Positions 47,321 to 57,398 of a stretch of DNA of 64,000 nucleotides are shown one piece after another. Each line of letters begins with the position of its first letter. Position 1 is the first letter of the stretch. A program made the translations under genes and the position numbers. Source of the stretch: Mycoplasmopsis gallopavonis (GTDB lineage: Bacteria; Bacillota_I; Bacilli_A; Mycoplasmatales; Metamycoplasmataceae); contig NZ_LR215031.1 of NCBI RefSeq assembly GCF_900660635.1, positions 248,001-312,000 of the forward strand, read 5' to 3'. The notes under the pieces are model-generated. The model was given only the letters and a program-made list of their open reading frames with translations. It had not been told where the DNA came from and searched no databases.

Positions 47321-48261
47321 AGTCTAATAAATTTAGTTTGTGGTTGTTCATCACCACTTTCACTAACACAAAGCATTCTTTCTATTTCGTATCCTATTTT
47401 AGCGTAGTCAACAAAAATTTTGGCTTTGTAATTATTGATGTTATCATAAATTGATGTGTATCCAATGTCTGTTAAACGTAAACCTCTAGTTCCTACGACT
47501 GCAAGCGAAATAAATGCTTCATGTGTAGAACAAATAATATTTGAGAATCCTTGTTTTTTTGTATATTTATCAAATTCTACAATGTCTTTTTGTTGTTTTC
47601 TTTGTGGAATTGAATATTCTTCGTATTCAATTTTAAGCTCTTCACAAGCTTTTTCAAAACCACGGAAACGATCTTGTTTTTGTCCCATTGTCAATTTTTC
47701 ATCTGCTAAAAAGAGCATTTTTTGGTTATCTTTTACAAGTTTTTCATGGAATTTTTTTGTTAATTGATAGAATGCATTTGTTTCATCTGGTTTAATTCAA
47801 CTAAGTCCGCTTACTTGATGTCCATAAATGATGAAGTTTACATCTTCAACTGATTTAAGAAAATCAAAAAGCTGTTTATCATATTGAGGAACAAAAATAA
47901 CAACTGATGTTGGCCTTCAAGAAAGAATATAACGAACTGTTGCGATATATTCTTCTGTTGTAATCCCTGTGTATGAAGTGTTAACTCTTTTTCCGTTTTT
48001 CTTGGCCGCAACGATAATTCCGTTAACAATATGTGAATAAGCTGCTTCTCCTCAGATTGGCATAATTACAAAAATTGAGTGATCTTTTCCTCTAATTAAA
48101 CGTGCTCCATGATTGGGAAAATATTGATATTGTTTAACAACTGAATCAATCTTATCTTTTGTTTTTTTAGAAACATATCCTTTATTATAGTATCTGCTAA
48201 TTGTAGAAATTGAAACCCCTGCTAATTCAGAGATATCTTTATAAGAGATTTGTTTTTTCAT
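47308..48261 (-). CDS. LacI-family transcriptional regulator
   Basis: 317 codons. The N-terminal helix-turn-helix and hinge (SYKDISELAGVSISTISRYYNKGYVSKKT) are typical LacI. The periplasmic-binding-like ligand domain follows (GYTSIYDN, DYAKIGYEIERML). It would sense a small ligand, usually a sugar. No sugar transport or catabolic genes lie beside it, so the targets are unknown. It is transcribed alone. A palindrome upstream suggests self-control. Confidence 0.88.
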
Positions 48262-48267
48262 ATGCTT

Positions 48268-48273
48268 ATTATA
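48268..48273 (-). promoter_or_regulatory. -10 element of the LacI-type gene, probably leaderless
   Basis: TATAAT, then AAGCAT, then ATG 48261 (minus strand): again six bases with no ribosome binding site. Confidence 0.6.
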
Positions 48274-48282
48274 TATGAAATA

Positions 48283-48295
48283 TGGAAATTTTCCA
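48283..48295. promoter_or_regulatory. Candidate LacI-type operator
   Basis: TGGAAATTTTCCA is a perfect palindrome around one base and sits about where the -35 region of the regulator gene should be. LacI-family operators commonly have TGGAAA-type half sites, though usually with a CG centre. A second dyad TTTCATAT/ATATGAAA (48256-48280) covers the -10 element and start codon. Confidence 0.45.
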
Positions 48296-48319
48296 CAAAT
48301 TATTTTTGAGATTATTTAT

Positions 48320-48333
48320 AAAAAAATAGACAC
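48320..48333 (-). terminator. Distal arm of the split small-RNA terminator
   Basis: TAGACAC (48327-48333) pairs with GTGTCTA (49615-49621); on the minus strand the distal arm is followed by seven T. IS copy C sits in the loop. Confidence 0.65.
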
Positions 48334-48339
48334 CTATCG

Positions 48340-49607
48340 TAAACTAGGACAATAAAAATTAACATTCCTTCGAATGTTAATTTTTTATATTTTTAAAGGA
48401 GAAAAAATGGGAAAACATTTTACAGAAGAACAAGAAAAAGAAATTTATAATACATTTTTTCAATTAGGTAAAAAGGATGCGATTGAACTGATGTATAAAT
48501 ATGGTGCAAAAGCAAAAGATAAATATGTGAAAGCGAGATTACGAAGAATATTAAAACATTATAATTTTAATATGAATAAAAAACCAAGAAAGCCTGGAAC
48601 CGGTAGGTCAAGAAAAGCGAAAGAACAAGATATAAATTGAAACATTTTTACACGAGAAGATTTAATTGAAATTGCAAAAAGATATAGAGAAATTACAAAA
48701 GATAAATTTAAAACAGAAAAAGTTCAAGAGGCATCACATATTAATATGGCTTCGTATAAACTTGCTATTTTGTTGTATCTTTGTAGACAAACAATATCCA
48801 AACATAAAAGAAATAATTTTGCTCCTAGAATTAAATCCAGAAAAATAAAGTACCAAGACTTGATTATTGATTCATTTAAACAAAATAGATCTAAATATGG
48901 TAGACAAAAATTAAAATATTTTATCTTAAAGCACTATAAAATAGACATAAACGAAAGAACTCTAGGAAGATATATGAATGCCTTAGGTTTATTTTGCAAT
49001 GTCAGAAAAAGAAAAAAACTAAAAGAATCAAAGAACACATCTATCATAAAAGAAAACATTGTTAATAGAGATTATAATGATGTATATAACAGAAATATAT
49101 ACGCTACTGATGTAACATATCTTCCAGCGACAAAAGATGCAATAAACAATAATGTTTATCTTTCAGTAGTAATTAAACATAAAACTAAAGAAATAATTAG
49201 TTTTTCTCTTTCCAAATTTAATGATTCAAAATTAATTTACAAAACATTTGAAAATGTTGATTTTGAAAAAAGTTTTATACTACATTCAGATCATTGCTCA
49301 ACTTATACATCTGATGATTTTTCTCGTTTTATTCAAAATAAAGGTGGAATAATTTCGCTTTCAAAAGTAGGAAATAGTTTAGATAATAGAGTTGTGGAAT
49401 ATTGATTTTCAAATTTAAAAACTGAATTAATTAGAGATTTAAATATCAAAGCTATGACTTTGAATGAACTAGAAAAAGTGATATCTAATTATGTTCATTG
49501 ATACAATAAATTTAGAATTCAATCATGTCTGAATTGAAAAACCCCATACGAATATAGTATGGGGCTATCCAATTTAATAAATTGTTAATTTTTTCTGTCC
49601 TAGTTTA
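48340..49607 (+). mobile_element. IS3-family insertion sequence, copy C (1268 bp)
   Basis: Same ends and length as the other full copies. The immediate flanks (TCG on the left, CCT on the right) are not a simple short repeat; CCTATCG and CCTAATCG are near-repeats. The element lies in the loop of a minus-strand terminator. Confidence 0.92.
48407..49588 (+). CDS. IS3-family transposase, copy C
   Basis: 393 codons, intact DDE residues. It shares KHYNFNMNKK and SRKAKEQ with copy D, and differs from D by KESKNTSI (D has KEVKNTSV) and LNELEK (D has LSELEK). Confidence 0.92.
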
Positions 49608-49702
49608 CCTAATCGTGTCTACTAATCATCATGCGAAAGGCGGGTTATATCGCAAGCAGTGATAACTTATAGTTATCTCATCCTTGTTTTTCAACAAGCA
49701 TT
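49608..49702 (-). ncRNA. Candidate structured small RNA downstream of lepA
   Basis: On the minus strand an extended -10 box (TGCTATAAT) is followed by three hairpins: CTTGTT-GAAA-AACAAG (49698-49683), GATAAC-TATAA-GTTATC (49677-49661) and TGCGA-type arms (49654-49632). It would end at the TAGACAC/GTGTCTA terminator now split by IS copy C. There is no ORF. Without the IS the RNA would be about 110 nt. It does not show the SRP, tmRNA, 6S or RNase P signatures I know. The identity is unknown. Confidence 0.5.
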
Positions 49703-49708
49703 GCTTAT

Positions 49709-49714
49709 ATTATA
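49709..49714 (-). promoter_or_regulatory. Extended -10 promoter of the candidate small RNA
   Basis: TGCTATAAT on the minus strand (TATAAT at 49714-49709), 29 bases after the lepA stop. It is the best-matching extended -10 box I noticed in the window, and no coding frame follows it. Confidence 0.55.
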
Positions 49715-49742
49715 GCATGAATTTTTCATATACTTAGATTTT

Positions 49743-51551
49743 TTATCCTTTTGTTTCTATATTTGTTTTTAAAATAGATAAGAATGCTTCTTGTGGAACT
49801 TCAATTGTTCCTAATTTTTTCATTCTTTTCTTACCTTCTTTTTGTTTTTTAAGTAATTTTTGTCTTCTTGTAACATCTCCACCATAAAGTTTGGCAGTAA
49901 CATCTTTACGATAAGCTTTGATTGTTTCTCTGGCGATTATTTTACCACCAATTGTTGCTTGAACCGGTACTTCAAAGTTTTGTCTTGGAATTGCTTCTTT
50001 GAGTTTTTTACAAAGTTCTCTTGAAGATTCATAAGCCTTATCACGGTGTGTAATAATAGAAAAAGCATCAACTTTATCACCATTTAGTAAAATATCAACT
50101 TTTACTAAATCGCTTTCACGATATCCAATTCATTCATACTCAAATGAAGCATATCCTTTTGTACTAGATTTTAAACGATCGAAGAAATCAAAAATTGTTT
50201 CTGCAAGAGGTAATTCATAAACAACTTTTGAACGCTTTTCATCAATCATGTCAAGTGATTTGTAAGTTCCACGTTTGTTTTGACAAAGCTCCATAACATT
50301 TCCAATATATTCATTTGGAATAAAAATGCTAGCTTCAACATAAGGTTCTTCGATTTTTTCAATAAATGTTCGATCAGGTAATAAAGTTGGGTTAGAAATT
50401 TTTTCAATATCTCCATTAGTCATGTGTACTAAATATTCAACAGATGGTGCTGTCGCAATAATCCCAACTTTATATTCACGGTCTAATCTTTCTTGCAAAA
50501 TCTCCATATGAAGGAGTCCTAAAAAACCAACTCTAAAACCAAAACCTAAAGCTTTAGAAGTTTCTTGTTCTCATGTAATTGAAGAATCACTTAAAGAAAT
50601 TTTTTCAAGACTTTCTTTTAAAAGAGAATAATCTTTAGTATCAATTGGGTAAAAACCTGTAAAGACAACAGGTTTCATTTTTTTATAACCTGCAAGTGGT
50701 GTATCTGTTGGATTATTTGCGAGGGTAATTGTATCTCCAACATTAACTTCTTTGGCGTCACGAATTGCAGCTGAGACTCAACCAACTTCACCGGCTTCAA
50801 GATGATCCTTTTTAGTTTCGTGTGGATTTCTAACCCCTAGATCAATTACATGATAATCTTGTTCTTCTTTGTTTCTTGACATGAAAATAAATTTATCACC
50901 AGGTTTTAATTTACCTTCAAAAATTCTTACAAGCATAACAACACCACGATATGGATCAAAGTAACTATCAAAAATAAGTGCTTTAAGTGGTTTATCATCA
51001 TTTGCGTTTTTAGGTTCTGGAATGTATTTAATAATTGCATCTAAAAGTTCATTAACACCTTGTCCTGTTTTAGCACTTACTAAAACTGCATTTTCAGCAG
51101 AAATACCAATTACTTCTTCAATTTCACGCTTTACTTCTTCAACATTAGCACTTGGTAAATCAATTTTGTTAATAACCGGAATAATTTCGAGGTTATTTTC
51201 AATTGCAAGATAAACATTAGCTAATGTCTGAGCTTCAATTCCTTGTGTAGCATCTACAAGCAAAAGAGCCCCTTCACTAGCTGCGAGTGAACGAGAAACT
51301 TCGTAAGTAAAGTCCACGTGTCCTGGTGTATCGATTAAATGGAATGTATAGTCCTTGTATTTAAGTTGCACAGCATTAAGTTTGATTGTGATTCCTCTTT
51401 CTTGTTCAAGTTCCATCGAATCAAGAAATTGATCTTTTAAATCACGTTGTGCAACAGTTCCTGTATATTCTAAAATCCGGTCAGCAAGTGTGCTTTTTCC
51501 GTGATCAATATGAGCAATAATTGAAAAGTTTTTAATTTTATCTTTATTCAT
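49743..51551 (-). CDS. lepA: Elongation factor 4 (LepA), ribosome back-translocase GTPase
   Basis: 602 codons, standard for LepA. G1 AHIDHGKST (residues 13-21), G3 DTPGH and G4 NKID are intact. The LepA-specific C-terminus with [13 protein letters not shown] is present. It acts on stalled or mis-translocated ribosomes. TATAAT lies 7 bases before ATG 51549-51551, without a Shine-Dalgarno. Confidence 0.97.
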
Positions 51552-51558
51552 GTTTTAA

Positions 51559-51564
51559 ATTATA
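51559..51564 (-). promoter_or_regulatory. -10 element of lepA, probably leaderless
   Basis: TATAAT, then TTAAAAC, then ATG on the minus strand: seven bases between box and start codon. Confidence 0.55.
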
Positions 51565-51672
51565 TAAAAATTATGATTTTAATTTTTTGATAATCGAAAA
51601 AACTACTTTTTTAGACAATAAATTGAAATTTATATAAAAAAATTGAAACAATTTTGTTTCAATTTTAAGTTT

Positions 51673-52407
51673 TTATTTTTTACCAAATATTCTAATTAAG
51701 TAATATGCAATTTCCATATAAAGAACATAACATTTTGTTCCTCAGTAAATCCCTTCTTTAATTACTTCTTTTGAACTTTCAAATTGCATTGCGTCAGCTT
51801 TCTTTTTAATTATTCAAAAGTTCAAAATAGAAGAAAGAACTAAAATACCAAGTGAAATTGAGCAAATTAATCGATCCATTGTAGCGTTGTAGATAAAGAA
51901 AGAAGCGATTAAAAGCCCAATTAATGGAAGGCATAAAATTATTGCGAAAACACTAATTGCTTGAATTTTAACTAATTCAAAATAACCTAAAATTCCTGCA
52001 ATCGCCATAATTAAAGCAGGTGCAGCAAGTAAAGCGAGTAATTTTCAACTATTTGAAAGGTCATAGATTTCGATTAATGAACTAAATGCTGTTGCGAAAA
52101 AGATCATAATAAAAATAAGAGCGATTAATTGGATTCAAATTGGTCTTTTTTTAGTATTAACAACAATTAATGAAATTATTCCTAAAATTAAAAATGTAAT
52201 AAGAAGTCCGATTTGTACTTCGATCGGTAAAAGTGAAGGAGTGCTTGCGGTTCAATTAAAAATTTTGGTAAATGCAAAAGTTAGTGCAAAAGTAATTAGA
52301 AGAGCAATTGCAAATGTTCCGACAATTAAACCGTAAAATTTATTTTTTTGAGAACTTATTTGAATTGTATATTCTGGTGTATATTGTGTTTCTTGATTTT
52401 CAAACAT
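51673..52407 (-). CDS. Multi-pass membrane protein, Bax inhibitor-1-like
   Basis: 244 codons. After a short hydrophilic head (MFENQETQYTPEYT) about seven hydrophobic segments follow closely. The end has a membrane segment with YVLYMEIAYYLIRIFG, like the last helix of BI-1/YccA proteins. That family affects ion leak and membrane stress, but its role in mycoplasmas is not known. It lies 12 bases after the disrupted secreted-protein gene and may have shared its transcript. Ribosome binding site AAAGGA. Confidence 0.6.
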
Positions 52408-52419
52408 ATTTTTCCTTTC

Positions 52420-53767
52420 TTATTTTTTATTTGTTCATACTATTTCTATATTATAAGTTTTTTGTTTATTTAAATTACTATTATTTGTCGTAACTTGACC
52501 AACAAAAACAATTTGATTAGTATCTAAATTCACACTTTTAATTTCGTTGATTTGAAGATTTTGTAAAAAGGCCTTACTTGAGATGGTGAAATTAAAGTCA
52601 GCAATTGTTAAATCATTTAAGTTTAAATTGGTTAAAGTTGCTTTTTCGTTTTTGAGTTTTACTTCAATAAAGTTTTTTACAAGTAAATTATTAATGACAC
52701 TTTGGAGATAATTTTGATATAGTTCTGGTTGCTGAGATGTCACTAATAAAGGTGCCTGATTTTGACGAATTGCAATAATATCTTGGACAACATTTTTTCC
52801 GTTAATAATTCCTTTAACAGCACCAGAACCAAAATCGGTTAAAACTCACTTATTAAATCAAAGACCATTGTAATTATTTTTCTCATCCATACTTAAAGCA
52901 TGATAAGTCGTTAATTCCTCAGAGGAAATTTGACTTTCAAGAGCTCTTACGATGTTAGCTTTCGGTAGAATATATTCGCTTGTTTCACCAGTGATTAAAT
53001 CTTGAAAAGCAAATGGAATATGAGCTCCAACTTCGTTGTCAACAAACGAACTAAATTTATTTGCTCCAGGGTGACCCTTATAATAAATGTTGTAAGTATC
53101 AGAATAATGTTTTGCAATAGTTCCGATTAAATCACGATCTGATTCAGAACCACCTAAAATTATTAAACTTTCTTTGTGATTGTTGTTTGTGTCGCCATTA
53201 ACCTTATCACGTTCTTTTTCCCAATCAAGACCAACAATTGTAGATCAGTAAGAAATTAATCTTTTGTTATTTTTATCACGTGTTGTAAAAATTGCATCCT
53301 TAATTTCTTCGCCAGAATTAGTAAAATAACCAAAAAGTCTATCACTTCTTAAACCACGAGATTTAAGCTCGCTAACATCAGATTGGTTTGTAAAAAAGAT
53401 ATTATAATCTTCATAAAAATTAATTGTTAAATATTGTGAATAACGATCATAAGTTGTAAACGGAGTTTCTCATGTTTTAGTTTTTGCATTATAGTGGTAT
53501 TCATCTGTACTGATTTTATCTAATCAATCACTAACTAGAAGGGAACTAATGACATTTGAATCTTCAAGACCATTTACAATTACATTTTTTAAAGTTGAAA
53601 GTTCTTCAATATACCTAATATCTTTGGTTACATGATCTGAGTTGATTCAAACGAAAATTTTCTTATTAGGATTTTCACGTGCAATTGTTTTGATTTTTTT
53701 AATTGCAGTACCTTCTGAGATAGAATTTAAATTAGTTACACTTGATTTGGGATTGTTTGCTCAAACT
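52420..53767 (-). pseudogene. Secreted protein with KGHP motif, C-terminal part (cut off by IS copy D)
   Basis: About 449 codons that continue the frame of 55036-55437 when the IS and one copy of the target repeat (1272 bases, a multiple of three) are removed. The restored protein would have 581 residues. It contains LIILGGSESDRDLIGTIAKHY, then YNIYYKGHPGANKFSSF. The KGHP motif with a preceding Rossmann-like stretch resembles GT-B sialyltransferase-type enzymes, but other family motifs were not found, so this is only a hint. Without its anchor and start this part is probably not made. Confidence 0.7.
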
Positions 53768-55035
53768 TAAACTAGGACAATAAAAATTAACATTCCTTCG
53801 AATGTTAATTTTTTATATTTTTAAAGGAGAAAAAATGGGAAAACATTTTACAGAAGAACAAGAAAAAGAAATTTATAATACATTTTTTCAATTAGGTAAA
53901 AAGGATGCGATTGAACTGATGTATAAATATGGTGCAAAAGCAAAAGATAAATATGTGAAAGCGAGATTACGAAGAATATTAAAACATTATAATTTTAATA
54001 TGAATAAAAAACCAAGAAAGCCTGGAACCGGTAGGTCAAGAAAAGCGAAAGAACAAGATATAAATTGAGACATTTTTACACGAGAAGATTTAATTGAAAT
54101 TGCAAAAAGATATAGAGAAATTACAAAAGATAAATTTAAAACAGAAAAAGTTCAAGAGGCATCACATATTAATATGGCTTCGTATAAACTTGCTATTTTG
54201 TTGTATCTTTGTAGACAAACAATATCCAAACATAAAAGAAATAATTTTGCTCCTAGAATTAAATCCAGAAAAATAAAGTACCAAGACTTGATTATTGATT
54301 CATTTAAACAAAATAGATCTAAATATGGTAGACAAAAATTAAAATATTTTATCTTAAAGCACTATAAAATAGACATAAACGAAAGAACTCTGGGAAGATA
54401 TATGAATGCCTTAGGTTTATTTTGCAATGTCAGAAAAAGAAAAAAACTAAAAGAAGTAAAGAATACATCTGTCATAAAAGAAAACATTGTTAATAGAGAT
54501 TATAATGATGTATATAACAGAAATATATATGCTACTGATGTAACATATCTTCCAGCGACAAAAGATGCAATAAACAATAATGTTTATCTTTCAGTAGTAA
54601 TTAAACATAAAACTAAAGAAATAATTAGTTTTTCTCTTTCTAAATTTAATGATTCCAAATTAATTTACAAAACATTTGAAAATGTTGATTTTGAAAAAAG
54701 TTTTATATTACATTCAGATCATTGCTCAACTTATACATCTGATGATTTTTCTCGTTTTATTCAAAATAAAGGTGGAATAATTTCACTTTCAAAAGTAGGA
54801 AATAGTTTAGATAATAGAGTTGTGGAATATTGATTTTCAAATTTAAAAACTGAATTAATTAGAGATTTAAATATCAAAGCTATGACTTTGAGTGAACTAG
54901 AAAAAGTGATATCTAATTATGTTCATTGATACAATAAATTTAGAATTCAATCATGTTTGAATTGAAAAACCCCATACGAATATAGTATGGGGCTATCCAA
55001 TTTGATAAATTGTTAATTTTTTCTGTCCTAGTTTA
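53768..55035 (+). mobile_element. IS3-family insertion sequence, copy D (1268 bp)
   Basis: Flanked by the 4-bp direct repeat AACT (53764-53767 and 55036-55039). It is inserted antisense in the secreted-protein gene, at the small palindrome TCAA-AC-TTGA. Confidence 0.94.
53835..55016 (+). CDS. IS3-family transposase, copy D
   Basis: 393 codons, intact, nearly identical to copies A and C. A clean target duplication and low divergence suggest a recent jump. Confidence 0.92.
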
Positions 55036-55437
55036 AACTTGATTATTTTTTACTATCTTTTTATCATTTTGAATAAAATGACGATAAGCATCTTCGTTAA
55101 AATTGCTCTGAATTGCAATTTTACTTGTTCATAAAAAATGAGTTTCTGTGTTAGCTAACATTGACATTCTAATCATATTGTAAAAAGTTTGCACGCCAAA
55201 AGTAGAAAAATAAATGTTAATATCCGCTTGATCTTGAAGTTGTAAAACATTTTGATAATTTTGTAAAACTTGATCATTATCAAAATCAATAACTTTATTA
55301 TTGATTTCTTCTTGTTTATAGTGAGCAATTTTTGTATCATAAATTCCAGAGGGAACAAAAAAGACGCTCATTCCACTTATTGTTGTAGCACCGATTAATA
55401 ATGACGATCATAAAATTCATTTACTTGTTTTTTTCAT
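55036..55437 (-). pseudogene. Secreted protein with KGHP motif, N-terminal part
   Basis: 134 codons from ATG 55435-55437 (AAGGAAA upstream) to the IS boundary. Residues 7-29 are a hydrophobic anchor or signal without a lipobox Cys. The following part (IYFSTFGVQTFYNMIRMSML) leads into the IS. Translation would run into the antisense IS sequence and stop. It belongs with 52420-53767. Confidence 0.75.
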
Positions 55438-55497
55438 TTTGATTTTCCTTACTTGTTTTTTGAATAAAATTCATTAAAACAATATTAGTTTATATTT

Positions 55498-55503
55498 TAT
55501 AAT
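55498..55503 (+). promoter_or_regulatory. -10 element of the 55513 membrane protein gene
   Basis: TATAAT, nine bases, then ATG; no ribosome binding site. Divergent from the secreted-protein gene. Confidence 0.5.
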
Positions 55504-55512
55504 ATTTCTATT

Positions 55513-56268
55513 ATGTTATTAAAATTCACTGATAATTTAAACAAAAATTTTCTCAATATTTTATCTTATTTGAGAAAAATGCTTGGTGCACAATTTAGTT
55601 TATTATTTTTAGTTGTAGCTTCAATTTGTGTTCCACTGGCTCTTTATTTTACAATTTTTGATTTTCAAATTGGATTTGTAAATCAAGAATATTATTTAAA
55701 AATAGTTCTTTATAGTGTAATTGGTTTTTTATGTTTAATAACTTCAATTCTTTTTTTAATTAATTGTTTGATGTTAAGAGAATTAATCACTAAAATTCAA
55801 GTGTTTAATCCGGTTTTTATTATGAATTTTCGCTTGCTTTTAATTCCAATTTATGGACTATGAATTTTTCGCAAAAATTTACTTGTTTTTGCTAGTGAGA
55901 ATTTATTTACGAAGTTACATTTTGAATTAATTGTTCTTGCAGATAAAGTTCGCAAACAAATTAGTTATCCGTTTGTCCTTGGCATAACTTTTTGAGCAAT
56001 CTTTTTAATTCTTTTAGGAATTGGTTTAACTTTTCATTTTCAAGGTGCAGTTCTAACAAACTTGCACAAACTTCTTTTAAAACTATCTGTTATTATTTGC
56101 TCTCTAATCTTTTTTGCGGTTTTAGTTTTAACAATTTTTAGAGCTAAATGTAATTCGATTCATTATAAGATTTTTTTAAGTGAAAATTATAATGTTAAAG
56201 CAAGTTCTAAAACTATTTGAAATCCATACAAAGTAGAAAAATGATACGAATACATTATTAATTTATAA
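55513..56268 (+). CDS. Membrane protein of unknown function
   Basis: 251 codons. Not recognised. Four strong hydrophobic segments are visible (about residues 29-48, 66-88, 157-180 and 195-220), in two pairs separated by a cytoplasm-like loop with WIFRKNLLVF. The C-terminus is basic and polar. It lies 29 bases before asnA, possibly in one transcript. Confidence 0.75.
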
Positions 56269-56297
56269 TATTAAAAATAATTAAACAAGGAGATTTT

Positions 56298-57278
56298 ATG
56301 TATATTCCAAAATTAAGTGTTCGCCAAACACAAAGTGCGATTCAAGATTTAAAAAAAATTTTTCATGAGGAACTTAAGAAAAACCTCAACCTTACTCGTG
56401 CAACAGCTCCACTTTTTGTTTCAAAAGAGTCAGGTTTAAATGACGGTTTAAACGGAGAAGAGCCTGTTTGATTTTTACCAAGAGATTCAAAAGAGCGTCT
56501 TGAAGTTGTTCATTCACTCGCTAAATGAAAGCGTTATGCTTTACAAAAATATCATTTTGCACCTTATGAGGGTCTTTATACAGATATGAATGCAATTAGA
56601 AGAGAAGAAATACTTGATAACTTACACTCTTATTATGTTGATCAATGAGATTGAGAAAAGGTGATTTTAAGAAAAGATCGTAATTTAGATTTTTTAAAAC
56701 AAACAGTAAATCAAATTTATGAAGCTTTAAAAGCTACTAAATTAAAATTACAAAAATTATTCCCAACTTTAACTGATCAGTTAGCTAATGAAGTTTATTT
56801 TATTAGCTCACAAGAACTTGAAGATTTATATCCAAATTTAAGCATTCAAGATCGTGAAACTCAATTAGCAAAAGAAAAAGGAGCAATTTTTGTTTACCAA
56901 ATAGGATACCCCTTAAAATCAAAATTAATTCATAGTAAACGTGCTTTCGACTATGATGATTGAGATTTAAATGGTGATTTAATTGTCTATTCACATGTTC
57001 TTCAAAGTGCTATTGAGCTTTCTTCAATGGGGATTAGAGTAGATCAAGAGAGTATTGTCAAACAAAGTGGTTTAAGTGCTGAGGAAGTAAAAAAACTTTC
57101 ACCTTATCATAAAGCTGTTGTTGAAGAAAACTTACCATTAACAATTGGTGGTGGAATTGGTCAATCAAGAGTAAGTATGTTTTTATTAGAAAAAGCACAT
57201 ATTGGCGAAGTACAAGCGAGTTATTGACCAGAAGAGTACCGTGAAAAAGTTGCTAAAGAAGGAATTGAACTTCTTTAA
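56298..57278 (+). CDS. asnA: Aspartate-ammonia ligase (asparagine synthetase A)
   Basis: 326 codons. Makes asparagine from aspartate, ammonia and ATP; a class II-synthetase-like fold. Diagnostic blocks are [47 protein letters not shown] and [23 protein letters not shown] stands before the ATG. The many Asn residues in the giant proteins make the enzyme useful here, but that link is speculative. Confidence 0.96.
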
Positions 57279-57305
57279 GAAATTTTGCAAAAAATTACCA
57301 AAATG

Positions 57306-57330
57306 AAGCTACTTTTTGAGTAGCTTTTTA
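57306..57330 (+). terminator. Terminator of asnA
   Basis: AGCTAC and GTAGCT pair around TTTTTGA and are followed by TTTTTA. Confidence 0.8.
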
Positions 57331-57398
57331 TTGAATTTTTTATTTTTTGTAATAAAATAAGTGTAAAGAAAAACAATAAACAAAGAAAGATTAAATCA

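Noticed and set aside
49608-49702. tracrRNA of a type II CRISPR system or SRP RNA
   Set aside because: No repeats, spacers or cas genes in the window to pair with, and the conserved SRP tetraloop region is absent.
52420-53767. Annotation as sialyltransferase
   Set aside because: Only the KGHP motif was found; the acidic motif and the Ser-Ser motif of known families are not visible.
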